Assembly: GCA_018881555.1 (NCBI GenBank)
Contig: JACAXG010000307.1
Coordinates: forward strand, 217,395-281,394
DNA from: Amblyornis subalaris
Lineage: Eukaryota; Chordata; Aves; Passeriformes; Ptilonorhynchidae
Direction of reading: 5' to 3'
DNA: 64,000 nucleotides
Below the pieces are notes generated by a model that was given only the letters and a program-made list of their open reading frames with translations, had not been told where the DNA came from and ran no database searches. Of this stretch, positions 1-64,000 are shown one piece after another. Every line of letters begins with the position of its first letter. Within the stretch, counting starts at the first letter, position 1. The translations under genes and the position numbers were made by a program.

Positions 1-1489
1 CAATTCTACTGGAGAGCTGTTTTTCCCTTGTTTTGAGAAGAAAAGGGAGCCAGTCCCTGCACTGGAGTGGTACCATCTCCCATGTGACACTGCACAGTGA
101 CTGCAGCTCCTACAGCCACACCTGCATCAGTTTAAAAAATTCACCTACTGCAAAAGCAAGCCCTGGGAAGATAAAGGCCAAATTCAAACCCCAAAAGACA
201 ATGTACTTACTGCAAGCTTATATATATATTTTATATATATTTTACTTTTTTTTCCCTTTGCCCATGAGCTCCAGTCTTGCAGGAGTCCTGACATCCCAGA
301 ACTGACAGTGCAAACCATGTTACAGGAGACTTTGGGAAGTTGTATCACACCTTACTACATCTATGGCTCTACTGCAGCAGGAAGAGGCTGCCAGCCAAGT
401 AAGACCCTTGATTTTTAAGTGAGATAAACTCTCCCTATCAGGCATAAAGCAGCATCCCAGCAGATAAAGCTATCAGGGTTGTGTGACCTTTTCATCTGCT
501 AAGAGATGCAGCTAGTAGCCACGTAGCAGCTCTTTTTTTCCTCCATTTAATATTAAAAATTCTCTCAGGAAACTTGAGAGGGCATTTTTCCACGTCTGCC
601 CAGCNGGTTCTGGGCTCTGTGGTGCCAACAGCAGCCTAACAAGATGAAACAAATAGTTCCATTTATTTGTCTCCCAAAGGACTGGGAAAACAATAGCACA
701 GGGATCTGGAGATAGATATTAAAAACAAAAGACAAATTGTATTACAGCCAAAACCTTGATTAGCTCCAGGCGGGAAAATGAGAGAATTGCACTGCACTGC
801 ATTTGGAGTGACCTTGGTGTGTATTTTAATATTTATACCCTCATCTAATTAGTATTACTTACTAATATCTAACTACTCAAAAAGAAGATATATATGGGCA
901 CCCCATTTTTGCATGATCAGAACCAGCTCATGCATTCCAAAGCATCTGGGGGCCTATGGAAGTGGACATGCAGCCACAGGGTCGTGCCAAAGCACTGCTG
1001 TTTATTGGTAAAAAATAATAATGGTAACAAAAAAAAAAAATTTAAAATATCAGGAAAATCTTAGGGACCTGAACCCTCCTCCAGGAGAATTCCAGGATGT
1101 CAAATCTGGAAACAAAACTGTGTTATTTGAATACTGAATAAAATGATATAATGTTTAAGTTTTCAACTAACAATTACTTCACCAGTGTCTCTTTGCCTGC
1201 TCAGGAGAAAATTAAGCCAGCAGAGTTTCTTTAATCTAATAACCCTGTTGCTCGCCCCAGAGGTAATAATTACATCTAGGATGGAAAGAGAAGCTAATTC
1301 CCAATTGCTTTTACTCAATAGGTTCCCTGTTATCCGGCATGTCCAGGCTTCACTCCAAACAACGTAAATCCTTAACAACCTACTTAAGATGTGCCATTCT
1401 GTTCCTCCTAAAACTCTGTGTGTGCTTTCCCATCGTCCTCGCCCCGTGCCCAGAGCCCAGCCCGGGCCCCGCCGAGGCGCGGTACTGAC
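1..1489. other. Part of the intron after the last exon present; no gene seen
   Basis: AT-rich sequence including a TATATA stretch near 220-245 and a poly-A near 1028. I searched for the remaining UBR4 C-terminal exons here and did not find them, so that intron exceeds 1.5 kb. Confidence 0.8.
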
Positions 1490-63895
<62,406 letters not shown>

Positions 63896-64000
63896 CTAAC
63901 ACACAATGCAAGAAAAAAACCCCATAGTATTATAAGCAAATACTTCATAAAACTAGCCAGCCTGAACAAGGCCTAAAATAGCATTTCAGTGAGCAGAGTT

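Noticed and set aside
1..1489. Final exons and 3' UTR of UBR4
   Set aside because: None of the expected C-terminal peptides is encoded here on the minus strand, and AATAAA-like motifs in this AT-rich stretch have no support.

Overview
The window is one stretch of a single large vertebrate gene: UBR4 (p600/RBAF600, called pushover or poe in Drosophila and BIG in plants), transcribed from the minus strand across the whole 64 kb. The organism is most likely a bird. Introns are compact (89 bp to about 2.3 kb), the only interspersed repeats I recognise are about a dozen CR1 LINE 3' ends, and the protein is very close to mammalian UBR4. CR1 also occurs in turtles and crocodilians, so bird is an inference.

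I placed 88 coding exons plus one 33-nt candidate microexon, from 63895 (5'-most) down to 1490 (3'-most). I checked every junction for reading frame. Without the microexon the exons total 13,240 nt, which is 2 + 3 x 4,412 + 2, with no stop or frameshift. This is roughly 85% of a ~5,180-residue protein, from about residue 565 to within ~200 residues of the C terminus in human numbering (my estimate). The first exons, promoter, last exons and 3' UTR are outside the window. No other gene is supported on either strand.

Layout in transcript order (high to low coordinate): armadillo/HEAT-like helical repeats (63.9-52.6 kb); an acidic linker and the UBR box (52.1-50.0 kb); a WD-type beta-propeller-like section and a beta-rich section (49.8-42.9 kb); a candidate microexon (41.5 kb); helical exons (40.4-37.7 kb); a Ser/Gly/acidic disordered segment with a UIM-like motif (37.1-34.5 kb); more helical scaffold (33.7-25.2 kb); a beta-rich, Cys-rich zinc-binding-looking segment (24.7-20.7 kb); helical repeats with a calmodulin-binding-type helix (20.2-8.7 kb); and the C-terminal E3 module with hemiRING (8.3-1.5 kb). 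Together these make one giant ubiquitin ligase scaffold: substrate recognition by the UBR box and propeller region, calmodulin as a structural partner, and E2 recruitment by the C-terminal module.

The unusual material is in the introns. Several tandem repeats sit on or next to splice sites. Two of them have copied an exon 3' end together with its splice donor (21.8-22.7 kb and 3.45-3.54 kb). Two introns use GC donors, one exon has tandem donors 6 nt apart, and five CR1 fragments end within about 35 nt of a splice site. All twelve isolated N bases in exons fall where a synonymous difference is possible, which suggests they mark real polymorphisms.
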